64,000 bases of DNA, taken from positions 82,552-146,551 of the forward strand of contig NZ_SNWW01000010.1 of the NCBI RefSeq assembly GCF_004362015.1, given 5' to 3'. Below the pieces are notes generated by a model. That model made no database searches, had not been told where the DNA came from, and saw only the letters and a program-made list of their open reading frames with translations. The translations under genes and the position numbers were made by a program. The DNA is from Flavobacterium chryseum (GTDB lineage Bacteria; Bacteroidota; Bacteroidia; Flavobacteriales; Flavobacteriaceae). Every line of letters starts with the position of its first letter. The stretch's first letter is position 1. Of this stretch, positions 53,633 to 61,497 are shown in pieces.

Positions 53633-55096
53633 CTACAATTTACTAATATAACTTCCGTACATATCTTTAAATTGATGTCCTTGTGCAAAACGATCTTTAC
53701 TTAATTTTTTATATTCAACCAATCCCCATAAAATAAATTCTTTGAAGAAATACTGATCATTTTTATCTAATTGAGGCTGGTATTTTTTTACTATAACCTC
53801 TAGCGGAGTTATTTCATCCAGAATACTTTTGTACTCCTCATCAGTTGCATCATCTAATAATTCGAAACCGCTTTCTGCGAAAAACCATTCGATTAAATCA
53901 GAATATGGCGTTTTTGCATCTGGTTTTTCTAACTTTTCAATTTTAGGCAAAAGTGTTGGGAATAAAGTTCTAATGGCAGAGCCAATTAAATTCTGTGCTA
54001 CTGAAGCAGCTCCCTCCTGCTCTCCTTCATAAACTAATTCTACTTTTCCGGTAATCGCAGGAATAATTCCGATGAAATCAGACAAACGTAAAGTTGTTTT
54101 ATCAACACCTGCTTTTAAAGCACGGCGTTCTGCTGTACTCATTAAGTTTTCAAAAGCTGTAATACTCATTCTGGCACTTACACCACTTTTATTGTCGATG
54201 TATTCGCTGTCACGAGCTTCAAAACTTATTTGTTCCAGAATATCTTTTGCTAAACTTGGAACATACACTAATTTGTGCTGTGTTTCGTCTAATTTAGCTT
54301 CCTGTTCTGTAATCGTTCTTGCAATGGCAACGCTTTCAGGGTAATGTGTTAAAATCTGAGAACCAATTCTATCTTTTAATGGCGTAACAATACTTCCACG
54401 ATTGGTATAATCTTCAGGATTTGCCGTAAAGATAAATTGCATATCCAAAGGCATTCTTAATTTAAATCCTCTAATTTGAATATCACCTTCCTGCAAAATA
54501 TTAAATAATGCCACCTGAATTCTTGCTTGTAAATCAGGTAATTCATTAATAACGAAAATACAACGGTTTGCTCTCGGAATCATTCCGAAGTGAATAACGC
54601 GATCATCTGCATACGATAATTTTAAATTCGCGGCTTTTATCGGGTCAACATCTCCAATTAAATCGGCAACGGTAACATCCGGCGTAGCTAATTTTTCGAA
54701 GAAACGCTCGCTTCTGTGCAACCACTCAATTGGCGTTTCATCTCCTTTTTCAACAATAAGATCTTTTGCCAAACGTGAAATTGGATTTAATGGATCATCA
54801 TTGATTTCAGAACCCGCAACAAACGGAATATATTCGTCTAATAATTCTACCATTTTTCGAGCCAGACGTGTTTTAGCCTGACCGCGAAGTCCTAATAAAT
54901 TAATGTTATGACGAGACAAAATAGCGCGCTCTAATTCTGGAATTACAGTATTTTCAAAACCATGAACGCCTTCAAAAACTGGTTTTCCTGATTTTATTTT
55001 TTCACGAAGATTATTTCGCAATTCGTCTTTTATACCTACACTTTTATATCCTGAGGCTTTTAATTGGCCTAATGTTTTTATGTTGTTTATTTCCAT
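53633..55096 (-). CDS. MoxR/magnesium-chelatase-like AAA ATPase
   Basis: 487 residues. Walker A is GLRGQAKTRLARKM; the Walker B segment is CIFVINELPDLQARIQVALF, with Asn where many AAA proteins have Asp (a family trait I recall); sensor 1 region is FIFTANPEDYTNRGSIVTP with the second Arg finger in PLKDRIG. It pairs with the VWA protein encoded just upstream, like the chelatase I/D or MoxR/VWA systems that act as chaperones for metal insertion or complex assembly. Target unknown. Confidence 0.88.
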   Translation of the reverse strand: MEINNIKTLGQLKASGYKSVGIKDELRNNLREKIKSGKPVFEGVHGFENTVIPELERAILSRHNINLLGLRGQAKTRLARKMVELLDEYIPFVAGSEINDDPLNPISRLAKDLIVEKGDETPIEWLHRSERFFEKLATPDVTVADLIGDVDPIKAANLKLSYADDRVIHFGMIPRANRCIFVINELPDLQARIQVALFNILQEGDIQIRGFKLRMPLDMQFIFTANPEDYTNRGSIVTPLKDRIGSQILTHYPESVAIARTITEQEAKLDETQHKLVYVPSLAKDILEQISFEARDSEYIDNKSGVSARMSITAFENLMSTAERRALKAGVDKTTLRLSDFIGIIPAITGKVELVYEGEQEGAASVAQNLIGSAIRTLFPTLLPKIEKLEKPDAKTPYSDLIEWFFAESGFELLDDATDEEYKSILDEITPLEVIVKKYQPQLDKNDQYFFKEFILWGLVEYKKLSKDRFAQGHQFKDMYGSYISKL

Positions 55097-55159
55097 TTTA
55101 TTGAAATATCAATTTATTTATAATTTTGTTTTTTTGCAGATGAAATGCATTGTGAAATT

Positions 55160-55249
55160 CCTCTGCGAAGACGCACTGCTGTGCGTCTCTACGTTATGCG
55201 TTGTCAAAAAACCTTTGTCCCTCTGAACCTTTGCAGCTTTGAACCTAAC
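55160..55249. repeat. Intergenic repeat with AGACGCAC-TGCT-GTGCGTCT hairpin
   Basis: AGACGCAC (55169-55176) and GTGCGTCT (55181-55188) form a perfect stem with a TGCT loop, followed by CCTTTG/CTCTGAACC units as at 32160-32248. It lies between the MoxR and VWA genes and holds no gene. Confidence 0.65.
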
Positions 55250-56368
55250 TCAACGCACTCTTTTCTTTCTATTAGTCTCATAATCTTCAAAAATCATTTC
55301 ACCAAGACCTTTTAGTCCTGTATAAAATGCTTTTCCTTGATTGGCTTCTGTAAATTGATTCACAAAACGCTGCAAATACGGATCATTTGCAATCATAAAT
55401 GTCGTAATCGGAATGTGTAATTTTCTGGCTTGTTGCGCCTGAGTGTAACATTTATCAACAATATATTCGTCGAGTCCGTTACTGTTCATATAATATGAAC
55501 CATCTTTTTCGCGAACACAACTTGGTTTCCCGTCGGTAATCATGAAGATTTGCTTGTTTGTATTTCGTTTTCTACGTAAAATATCCATCGCCAATTGCAA
55601 TCCTGCAACGGTATTGGTATGATAAGGTCCAACTTGTAAATACGGCAAATCTTTAATTGGAATTGTCCAGGCATCATTTCCGAAAACTAAAATATCCAAG
55701 GTGTCTTTTGGATAACGCGTTGTGATTAATTCAGCCAAAGCCATTGCAACTTTTTTGGCAGGCGTGATTCTGTCTTCGCCGTATAAAATCATACTGTGGC
55801 TAATATCGATCATCAAAACCGTACTCATTTGGGCTTTGTATTGTGTTTCTTCGACAACCAAATCATTTTCGGTCAGCATGAAACTTTCTACACCATTGTT
55901 GATTTGTGCATTTCGCAAACTTTCTGTCAATGAAATACGCTCTAAACCGTCACCAAAATTAAATTCACGGAATTCTCCGGTATGTTCGTCGCCATTTCCG
56001 GCATGTTTTGTTTTGTGATTTCCGTTTCCGGAACGCTTTAAATTCCCGAAAATCTGATCTAAGGCTTGTTGACGAATGGCGCGTTCTGTTTTAGCAGTAA
56101 TACCAAAACCTCCTGTTCCGTCTTCTTTAACCTCGTCTTTTATGTAACCTTTCTTTTTTAAATCTTCGATAAAATCATCGATTGTGTAGTGCTCATCCGT
56201 CAGTTTATATTCTTTATCTAACTCCCGAAGCCAGTCTATAGCTTCATCAAAATCCCCCGAAGTATGGGTGATTAGCTCTTTGAATATACCAAAAAGTTTT
56301 TCAAACGGAGACTGAAATGGGGCTTCGTACGACTTAAAATAAAAACCTTTTTTAAATTCGTTTTTCAT
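55250..56368 (-). CDS. VWA domain protein (partner of the MoxR-like ATPase)
   Basis: 372 residues. The von Willebrand A domain in the C-terminal half has its metal-ion site in MIDISHSMILYG (DxSxS), the Thr in VAGLQLAMDIL region and Asp in FMITDGKPSC. The N-terminal 150 residues are charged and helical, probably for the ATPase contact. Cytosolic. First gene of the pair; the usual VWA-MoxR neighbourhood supports a joint function. Confidence 0.88.
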   Translation of the reverse strand: MKNEFKKGFYFKSYEAPFQSPFEKLFGIFKELITHTSGDFDEAIDWLRELDKEYKLTDEHYTIDDFIEDLKKKGYIKDEVKEDGTGGFGITAKTERAIRQQALDQIFGNLKRSGNGNHKTKHAGNGDEHTGEFREFNFGDGLERISLTESLRNAQINNGVESFMLTENDLVVEETQYKAQMSTVLMIDISHSMILYGEDRITPAKKVAMALAELITTRYPKDTLDILVFGNDAWTIPIKDLPYLQVGPYHTNTVAGLQLAMDILRRKRNTNKQIFMITDGKPSCVREKDGSYYMNSNGLDEYIVDKCYTQAQQARKLHIPITTFMIANDPYLQRFVNQFTEANQGKAFYTGLKGLGEMIFEDYETNRKKRVR

Positions 56369-56474
56369 AATTCTAAAATTACACTATTTTAGAATTACGA
56401 AAAAAGAAACGTTTATTAATTTTTAGTTAAAATATTAACCCAAAACAGGTCGAAATTCCTTATAAATTTAGCAA

Positions 56475-56858
56475 TTATTCAAACTTTCCGTCAAGGTAAT
56501 ACCAGGCGTTATTTTCAAATTTAAAAGTAGAAAATTCGTAATGCGTTTGAGGTTTATTATTTGAATCCAAAAAATAGGCTTTAAATTCAACCGTATCTTC
56601 AGATGAACTTAGAATTTCTAATTTTTGCCATTTATTGCTCGTCGCCCATTTTAAAATTTCTGCTTTAGAATAATGTTGTCTTTCCGAAACATGAGTCGTT
56701 TCTAAAAGATAATCAGCATTTTGAGTGGCATAAGCCGAATATCTCGATCGCATTAAAGCCAACGCTGTCGGAGCTTTTTGATTGTTTTCAAGATACAATG
56801 CACAGCAATTTTCTAATAGTAAACTTGTATCGCAAAAGCATTTTTTATTCTCCATCAA
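56475..56858 (-). CDS. YchJ family protein (SEC-C-like Cys motif)
   Basis: 127 residues. The N-terminal KKCFCDTSLLLENCC part matches the C-x-C...C-C zinc motif of YchJ, followed by PTALALMRSRYSAYATQNADYL and a C-terminal DGKFE, all standard for this NTF2-like family. Role unknown; M1 at 56858 or M2 at 56855 may be the start. It overlaps the preceding gene by about 14 bases, so the two are coupled. Confidence 0.88.
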   Translation of the reverse strand: MMENKKCFCDTSLLLENCCALYLENNQKAPTALALMRSRYSAYATQNADYLLETTHVSERQHYSKAEILKWATSNKWQKLEILSSSEDTVEFKAYFLDSNNKPQTHYEFSTFKFENNAWYYLDGKFE

Positions 56859-57075
56859 CTTGTTCTTCGCCGTTAATTTTTACATGTAACTGATTCAATA
56901 AAACCTGATAACGGCTAATTTCTCTCAAATCTTCATCTTCTTCAGCATGATCAAGCATTTCGTCTAAAGTTTCATTTACTTCAAGCAATTTATTATTGGC
57001 TTCTCTATCGTTTTTTGCAGCGATTAAATCTATAATTTCCTGCACACTTACTTTTAAATCTTCGAATTTACTCAT
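56845..57075 (-). CDS. Conserved small helical acidic protein
   Basis: 76 residues, nearly all helical and acidic (KFEDLKVSVQEIIDLIAAK, LDEMLDHAEEDEDLREISRY). I recall it as a hypothetical protein of Flavobacteriia that is found next to ychJ. Its end overlaps the start of the YchJ gene, suggesting translational coupling. No recognised domain. Confidence 0.7.
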   Translation of the reverse strand: MSKFEDLKVSVQEIIDLIAAKNDREANNKLLEVNETLDEMLDHAEEDEDLREISRYQVLLNQLHVKINGEEQVDGE

Positions 57076-57093
57076 ATATATATTGTTGTTTTT

Positions 57094-57187
57094 TTGCCAC
57101 GAATTTCACAAATTGGCACTAATTTTTAATCTGTATTGAACACAAATTTCAAAATTAATTCGTGTTAATTTGTGAAATTCGTGGCAA
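57094..57187. repeat. Inverted repeat with TTGCCACGAATTTCACAAATT arms
   Basis: TTGCCACGAATTTCACAAAT starts at 57094 and ATTTGTGAAATTCGTGGCAA ends at 57187: a perfect arm of about 20 bases and a 55-base centre. It is a close relative of 48347-48453. It separates the two neighbouring operons. Confidence 0.8.
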
Positions 57188-57198
57188 AGCTTTTTTTA

Positions 57199-57345
57199 TT
57201 ATTCTTCTTTTTTGTCTTCGTTGAACTTTTTTATAATCTCTTTCAGCTTTTCTTTACGTGCAATTTCAGCCTGTTTTACTTTATTTTGGGCTTTGTGCAA
57301 TTTGTCGTTGTGCTTTTTGATATTCCTTTCGTTGTTGCGTCCCAT
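57199..57345 (-). CDS. 48-residue basic helical protein coupled to the next gene upstream
   Basis: ATG at 57345 overlaps the TAA of the preceding gene (TAATG) and the frame ends at 57199. The peptide begins MGRNNERNIKKHNDKLHKAQ and continues as a Lys/Glu-rich helix (KVKQAEIARKEKLKEIIKKF) to the end. It has no signal or membrane segment and looks like a coiled coil. Its tight overlap and codon pattern support real expression; function unknown. Confidence 0.6.
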   Translation of the reverse strand: MGRNNERNIKKHNDKLHKAQNKVKQAEIARKEKLKEIIKKFNEDKKEE

Positions 57346-57887
57346 TATATTTCTCTTTTAATTTCTTCTAAAGTTTTATCTGTGTAAATTAATTCATTGA
57401 TAATTTGCATTCTTAAATCATCAATATCATCATAATCAAAATATTTTGCCCAGGAAGTTAACTGCTGTAAATTCCTGATTTGTTTGATCCGTTTGGTGGT
57501 CTCGAAACTCGTTCTCAGAATTGCTTTTTGGTCGTATTTCGGATTTTTCCTGTGCTGATAATTTACAGTATTGTTATCAAAATCAGCTTCTATATAATAT
57601 AATTTTTCTTCGGCATTATCCGGATAAAATTCGTTCCAATTGGCAAAACCTATTTTAGTTTTCGATTCGGTTTCGGGCTCTCGCGCTACCAAACGCCATT
57701 TACTGTTAGCCAGTCTTCCCCAATGATTCGAAACACGATACATTCCTGCTTCGGTATAATAATAGGTACTTCCTGCTTTACTTTCAAACTGTTTCTTTAA
57801 ACCTTCAATTTCAACCGGAAGCACTTCATGAAAAACACAAAAGGTGTTTTTGAAAGAATTTGGATGTGGCTTAAAGTTTTTTTGCAT
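57345..57887 (-). CDS. Conserved hypothetical protein of Flavobacteriia
   Basis: About 180 residues from the ATG at 57887; an upstream TTG at 57893 lies within a TATATTTG -7 element (57891-57898) and is rejected. This close spacing suggests a nearly leaderless transcript. The sequence is beta-rich and aromatic: TYYYTEAGMYRVSNHWGRLANSKWRLV and FANWNEFYPDN (quoted in part), ending in an acidic helix. I recognise no domain. Its stop overlaps the start of the small basic protein. Confidence 0.65.
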   Translation of the reverse strand: MQKNFKPHPNSFKNTFCVFHEVLPVEIEGLKKQFESKAGSTYYYTEAGMYRVSNHWGRLANSKWRLVAREPETESKTKIGFANWNEFYPDNAEEKLYYIEADFDNNTVNYQHRKNPKYDQKAILRTSFETTKRIKQIRNLQQLTSWAKYFDYDDIDDLRMQIINELIYTDKTLEEIKREI

Positions 57888-57973
57888 GTGCAAATATACT
57901 GAGATTGTAAAGAACTCCCTAAAACAAACATAAATTGATTAACTTTGCAGCTTCAATTTTAAATAAAAAAGTC

Positions 57974-58225
57974 ATGTCTAAAGATTCACACGAAAAAATG
58001 TTGCAAAAAGGAGTTTATACCGGCATCATAGAAAAAGATGAAAACAACAATTATTTCTGTGGAGAATATCTTTTAGATTATAAAATCGCTCATACTAATC
58101 ACACGGTAGGTGAATTGATTACAATTAAATCTGTTATCGAAAACCCGAGTGATATCAGTTATGACAAATATCCTAAAAAATCTAAAAACTTCCATAAAGC
58201 CAATAATAAGCCGGAAGAGAAATAA
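57974..58225 (+). CDS. Conserved hypothetical small protein
   Basis: 83 residues from the ATG at 57974 (an ATG at 57935 lies before the -7 element TAACTTTG at 57940-57947 and is not used). The segment KGVYTGIIEKDENNNYFCGEYLLDYK is beta-rich and the end is basic and disordered (YPKKSKNFHKANN). Short, soluble, family not recognised. Divergent from the preceding gene, with a promoter between them. Confidence 0.6.
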   Translation: MSKDSHEKMLQKGVYTGIIEKDENNNYFCGEYLLDYKIAHTNHTVGELITIKSVIENPSDISYDKYPKKSKNFHKANNKPEEK

Positions 58226-58285
58226 TAGTTTTTGTTTCAGGTTTTATTTATTTCAGGTTTCAGGTTTGAAATGAGAAAAAGAATT

Positions 58286-58405
58286 TAACCATAAAGAACA
58301 CAAAGATTCTCGCAAAGTTCGCAAAGCTAAAATAACATAAAGCTTTGCGAACTTTGCGTTTATAAAACTAAGCATATACAAAAGGCTTCGCGTTCTTTGC
58401 GGTAA
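58286..58405. repeat. Inverted repeat of CGCAAAG units
   Basis: CGCAAAGTTCGCAAAGCT (58311-58328) and AGCTTTGCGAACTTTGCG (58341-58358) form a perfect 18-base stem. Outer arms AACCATAAAGAACACAAAG and CTTCGCGTTCTTTGCGGT extend it. It is one more family of flavobacterial intergenic repeats and fills the gap before the KTSC gene. Confidence 0.8.
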
Positions 58406-58586
58406 AAATTATTTAGTATTACGTCTCACATCTAACTTTTCACTTGAAACATTTAACAAATAACTTTTTAGAATATTTTTTCTATCAAAAGTAAAAAGTT
58501 AAAAAAAAGTGTACCTTTGCAAAAAATTTGTCTTTTTGAACAATTAATTTTAATTTCAAACTAATAGACAAGTAGTTACCTTATTT

Positions 58587-59027
58587 ATGAAAAAAATAGT
58601 TGAATACCGCAAGTTATTAAATGTAGAAAAAACTGCAGAGTTAAAAGATTTAAAAACCATTTATCGTAATGCGATGAAAGAATCTCATCCTGATAAATTT
58701 CAAGGTGATGAAGCTGGTTTGAAAGCTGCAGAAGAAAAAAGTAAAGCTATTATTGAAGCTTATCACTTTTTGGTAAGTATTAATCCTGAAACGATTAAAG
58801 CAAATTTACCTGAATATACTGAGACTATCGCGACTGCAACAATTACTGATTATAAATTTGTTGATGGTCGTTTAATTATCGATTTCTCTAACGGAAGTGT
58901 TTACGAATACATTAGTGTTCCTAAAGCAACTTACGTGAAAATGGTAAATGCTGATTCTCCTGGTAGATTCGCAAAAAGACACATTCTGAACTCTTTTACA
59001 TGGAGAAAGAAAACAAATCAAGAATAG
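58587..59027 (+). CDS. J-domain plus KTSC-domain protein
   Basis: 146 residues. Residues 1-68 form a J-domain with HPD at 34-36 (AMKESHPDKF) and residues 80-140 a KTSC domain (ATITDYKFVDGRLIIDFSNG, SVYEYISVP, HILNSF). J-domains stimulate Hsp70/DnaK; KTSC occurs in proteins tied to stress or defence, role unclear. The -7 element TACCTTTG lies at 58512-58519, 67 bases before the start. Confidence 0.9.
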   Translation: MKKIVEYRKLLNVEKTAELKDLKTIYRNAMKESHPDKFQGDEAGLKAAEEKSKAIIEAYHFLVSINPETIKANLPEYTETIATATITDYKFVDGRLIIDFSNGSVYEYISVPKATYVKMVNADSPGRFAKRHILNSFTWRKKTNQE

Positions 59028-59050
59028 ATTTACACTATACTATCAATAAA

Positions 59051-59078
59051 AGCATTCTGACAACAGAGTGCTTTTTTT
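59051..59078 (+). terminator. Intrinsic terminator after the KTSC gene
   Basis: AGCATTCTG (59051-59059) and CAGAGTGCT (59064-59072) pair with one G-T, followed by seven T. Confidence 0.7.
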
Positions 59079-59244
59079 ATGCTTAAAATTTAAAAAATTA
59101 TGTATTTTAATTGAAAATAATTACATAATTGAAAATTTTAAGTCTAATTTTATCAACAAACACGCTGAAAACATGTTAATTAGACATGAAAAAACTATAA
59201 CAAAATTTTAGGTTACAAAATTCTTTATGTTTTATAATTTTAGA

Positions 59245-59252
59245 TACTTTTG
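59245..59252 (+). promoter_or_regulatory. Candidate -7 element of the thioredoxin lipoprotein gene
   Basis: TACTTTTG is an exact TAnnTTTG, 34 bases before the start codon. The -33 region is AT-rich without a clear TTTG. Confidence 0.45.
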
Positions 59253-59286
59253 TTGCACAAATCAATTAACTAATTAATTTTTTATA

Positions 59287-60453
59287 ATGAAAAAAATACT
59301 TTTTTTACTTACCGCTTCTGTAGCGATAATTTCATGCAGTAAAGTTAAAGACGGAGAATACCTAATTACAGGAACTGCAACAGGAATTGAAAACGGAAAA
59401 ACGATCATTCTTCAAGGTCAGGACCCAACTACAAAAATGCCATTAGCTCTTGATACAGTAAAGGTTGAAAATGGTAAATTTGAAATAAAAGGAAAAGTAA
59501 CTGAACCAGCTTTTCATACTTTAATTCTTCAAGGTGCAAACGGACCAATTCCTTTTATCCTTGAAACTGGAGAAATTAAAATTGCAATCGACAAAGATAG
59601 TATCCATAAATCTAAAATTTCTGGAACTTACAATAATGATGAGTACGTAAAATTCAATGATGATCTTACAAAAACTCAGAAAAAATTAGTTGATTTTCAG
59701 AAAAAGAACACTCAGAAAATGCAAACTGCTCAACAAGCTCAGGATACAGCAACTATCAATGGTTTGATGAAAGAATACATGGCTATTCAAACAGAAGTAC
59801 AAGCAGATTCTAAAAAGAAATATGAAGGTTATGCTGAAAGTCACCCAAAATCATTAATTTCTGCTTTGATTATCCAAAGTATGTTAAATGATCCAAGTGT
59901 TGATGTTAAGAGAGTAGAAACTCTATATAACTCTCTTGATGAGTCATTAAAAACTACTACTCCTGGTAAAGAAATTAAAACTAAATTAGGTCAAGCAAAA
60001 ATGCCTGCGGTTGGTGCAACAGCTCCTCCTGTTGGCAGCGCTAAATGAAGAGCAGATTTTTCAGCACCAAATCCTGAAGGAAAAGTAATTTCGCTTAAAC
60101 AAAGCTTAGGTAAAGTAACTATCGTTGATTTTTGGGCTTCATGGTGTGGACCATGCCGAAAAGAAAATCCTAATGTTGTTGCTATTTATAAAGAATTACA
60201 TTCTAAAGGATTAAATATTGTTGGGGTTTCTTTAGATAAAGAAGCTAGTAAGTGGAAAGAAGCTATCGCAAAAGATGGTTTAACCTGGACACAAGTTTCG
60301 AACCTGAAATTTTGGGACGAACCAATTGCAAAACAATATAACGTTGAATCTATTCCGGCAACTTTTATTCTTGATGCATCTGGAAATGTAGTTGCTCAAG
60401 ACTTAAGAGGTCCTGAATTAAGAGCAAAAATTTTAGAGCTTTTAGCTAAATAA
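59287..60453 (+). pseudogene. DUF4369-thioredoxin lipoprotein (ResA/TlpA-like) with one in-frame TGA
   Basis: The frame 59287-60453 encodes 388 codons with a single stop, TGA at 60046-60048 (codon 254). Residues 1-17 are a lipoprotein signal (VAIISC), 25-240 a DUF4369-like domain with a Lys/Gln-rich helix, and 258-388 a thioredoxin/AhpC-TSA domain with active site Cys287-x-x-Cys290 (WCGPC) and SIPATFILD cis-Pro loop. Downstream of the TGA the frame has no lesion and no ATG, GTG or TTG before WCGPC, so the redox domain could only be made by readthrough. Either a recent nonsense mutation, a sequence error or programmed readthrough. Intact homologues reduce periplasmic disulfides. Confidence 0.85.
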
Positions 60454-60475
60454 TACCAATATTCAGAATAAAACA

Positions 60476-60503
60476 AAAAAATCTCCCTAGTGGAGATTTT
60501 TTT
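60476..60503 (+). terminator. Intrinsic terminator after the thioredoxin lipoprotein gene
   Basis: AAATCTCC (60479-60486) and GGAGATTT (60492-60499) pair perfectly across CTAGT, followed by T. Confidence 0.75.
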
Positions 60504-60569
60504 ATTTTATTCAATACCAATGAATTAAAATGTAATTGAAAAATAACTTAAAATTAATTTCAATTTTAG

Positions 60570-60600
60570 TTTGTAAAGCCCGAAAACGTTTATATATTTG
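60570..60600 (+). promoter_or_regulatory. Promoter of tRNA-Tyr
   Basis: TTTG (60570-60573), 19 bases, then TATATTTG (60593-60600): an exact fit to the Bacteroidota -33/-7 consensus, 40 bases before the tRNA. It is the best promoter in the window. Confidence 0.8.
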
Positions 60601-60640
60601 CAACCGCTTAGAACAACAAAGCGCAACAACGCTGAGATCC

Positions 60641-60724
60641 GGGGAGATACTCAAGCGGCCAACGAGGGCAGACTGTAAATCTGCTGTGAAAACTTCGCAG
60701 GTTCGAATCCTGCTCTCCCCACCA
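60641..60724 (+). tRNA. tRNA-Tyr (GTA anticodon)
   Basis: Acceptor arms GGGGAGA (60641-60647) and TCTCCCC (60714-60720) pair perfectly; anticodon GTA at 60675-60677 in a CTGTAAATC loop; long class II variable arm after the anticodon stem (typical of Tyr); T loop GGTTCGAATCC. CCA is encoded (60722-60724). Confidence 0.95.
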
Positions 60725-60755
60725 AAAAGTCCTAATGAAAATTAGGACTTTTTTT
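60725..60755 (+). terminator. Intrinsic terminator of tRNA-Tyr
   Basis: AAAAGTCCTAAT (60725-60736) and ATTAGGACTTTT (60741-60752) pair perfectly across GAAA and run into T. Confidence 0.85.
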
Positions 60756-60808
60756 ATGGAAAATTTCATTGCTAAAATTAAAATCTTCAGTAAATTCAAA
60801 ATATATAT

Positions 60809-60842
60809 AAAAGCTGCAAATCCAAGGATTTGCAGCTTTTTT
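60809..60842. terminator. Second hairpin downstream of tRNA-Tyr
   Basis: AAAAGCTGCAAATCC (60809-60823) and GGATTTGCAGCTTTT (60826-60840) form a 15-base perfect stem with a two-base loop and flanking A/T runs. With the terminator it fills part of the gene-free stretch 60725-61111; the remainder, including an ORF ending near 60995, shows no gene I can support. Confidence 0.7.
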
Positions 60843-61067
60843 GTTTTTAAGGCAGTTTTCAAACTTTATAAAAATGCCCGAAATTTCTATGGAGAATCGT
60901 GGCACTTTTATCTGCCAAGAAAAACTGCCACAGAATTTGAATTAAATCTGATTAAAAATGTATCTCGGGTATGTTTGGCACTATTGGAAAAATGAAAACC
61001 AAGTAGTGCTGTGTACACACTGAATAAAATTTAATTTCACAAATTTTTGTTAATCACAATGTAGGTA

Positions 61068-61089
61068 TTTAGGTAATTACCTAAATTTG
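61068..61089 (+). promoter_or_regulatory. ArsR operator overlapping the -7 element
   Basis: TTTAGGTAATTACCTAAA (61068-61085) is a perfect 18-base palindrome. The -7 element TAAATTTG (61082-61089) overlaps its last bases, an ideal place for autorepression. A half-site (GTAGGTAT) lies at 61061-61068. Confidence 0.7.
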
Positions 61090-61111
61090 TACTCGTAAAT
61101 TTAATGAAATT

Positions 61112-61417
61112 ATGGAATTATTAGATATCATAAAGTCTTTGTCAAATGAGACACGTTTAAATATTTTAGAATGGTTAAAAGATCCTTTTAAATATTTTCC
61201 GGAGGAAGAACTGAGTGAAGAAACGGTAAACTTGGGTGTATGTGTATCCGATATAGCAAAAAAAGCGGCTATGTCTATTCCTACTGTTTCTGATTATTTA
61301 AAAACCATGTCTGCTGCGAAAATTTTAATTGCTACGCGAAAAGGACAATGGACGTATTATAAAAGAAATGAAAAATTAATACAAGATTTAGCACAACATA
61401 TTAAGGATAAACTATAA
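61112..61417 (+). CDS. ArsR family winged-helix repressor with a single cysteine
   Basis: 101 residues. SLSNETRLNILEWLKD and ISYPTV-like recognition helix region (SIPTVSDYLKTMSAAKIL) with the wing TRKGQWTYYKRNE are standard ArsR. The only Cys is Cys44 in LGVCVSDIAKK, so a metal site of the ArsR/SmtB type is unlikely; thiol-based sensing of oxidants or quinones is a reasonable alternative. The same palindrome precedes this gene and the quinone oxidoreductase gene, which points to one regulon. Confidence 0.88.
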   Translation: MELLDIIKSLSNETRLNILEWLKDPFKYFPEEELSEETVNLGVCVSDIAKKAAMSIPTVSDYLKTMSAAKILIATRKGQWTYYKRNEKLIQDLAQHIKDKL

Positions 61418-61437
61418 AAAAAAATTTAATTTAATAA

Positions 61438-61469
61438 TTAGGTATTTACCTAATAATATAATAACCTAA
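61438..61469 (+). promoter_or_regulatory. ArsR operator before the quinone oxidoreductase
   Basis: TTAGGTA-TT-TACCTAA (61438-61453) repeats the core of the palindrome at 61068-61085; a further half-site ACCTAA lies at 61464-61469. It is in the 80-base gap before the oxidoreductase gene. Confidence 0.7.
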
Positions 61470-61497
61470 TAGTATAAATAATTAATATAAATAAATT

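Noticed and set aside
54072..54344. 90-codon plus-strand ORF inside the MoxR-like gene
   Set aside because: Antisense shadow of a conserved AAA ATPase.
60046..60048. Selenocysteine at the in-frame TGA of the thioredoxin lipoprotein
   Set aside because: The TGA is in the linker, not at the redox Cys positions, which are both normal Cys; no bacterial SECIS-like hairpin is evident right after it.
60536..60862. ORFs on both strands across tRNA-Tyr
   Set aside because: They overlap a well-formed tRNA gene and its terminator.
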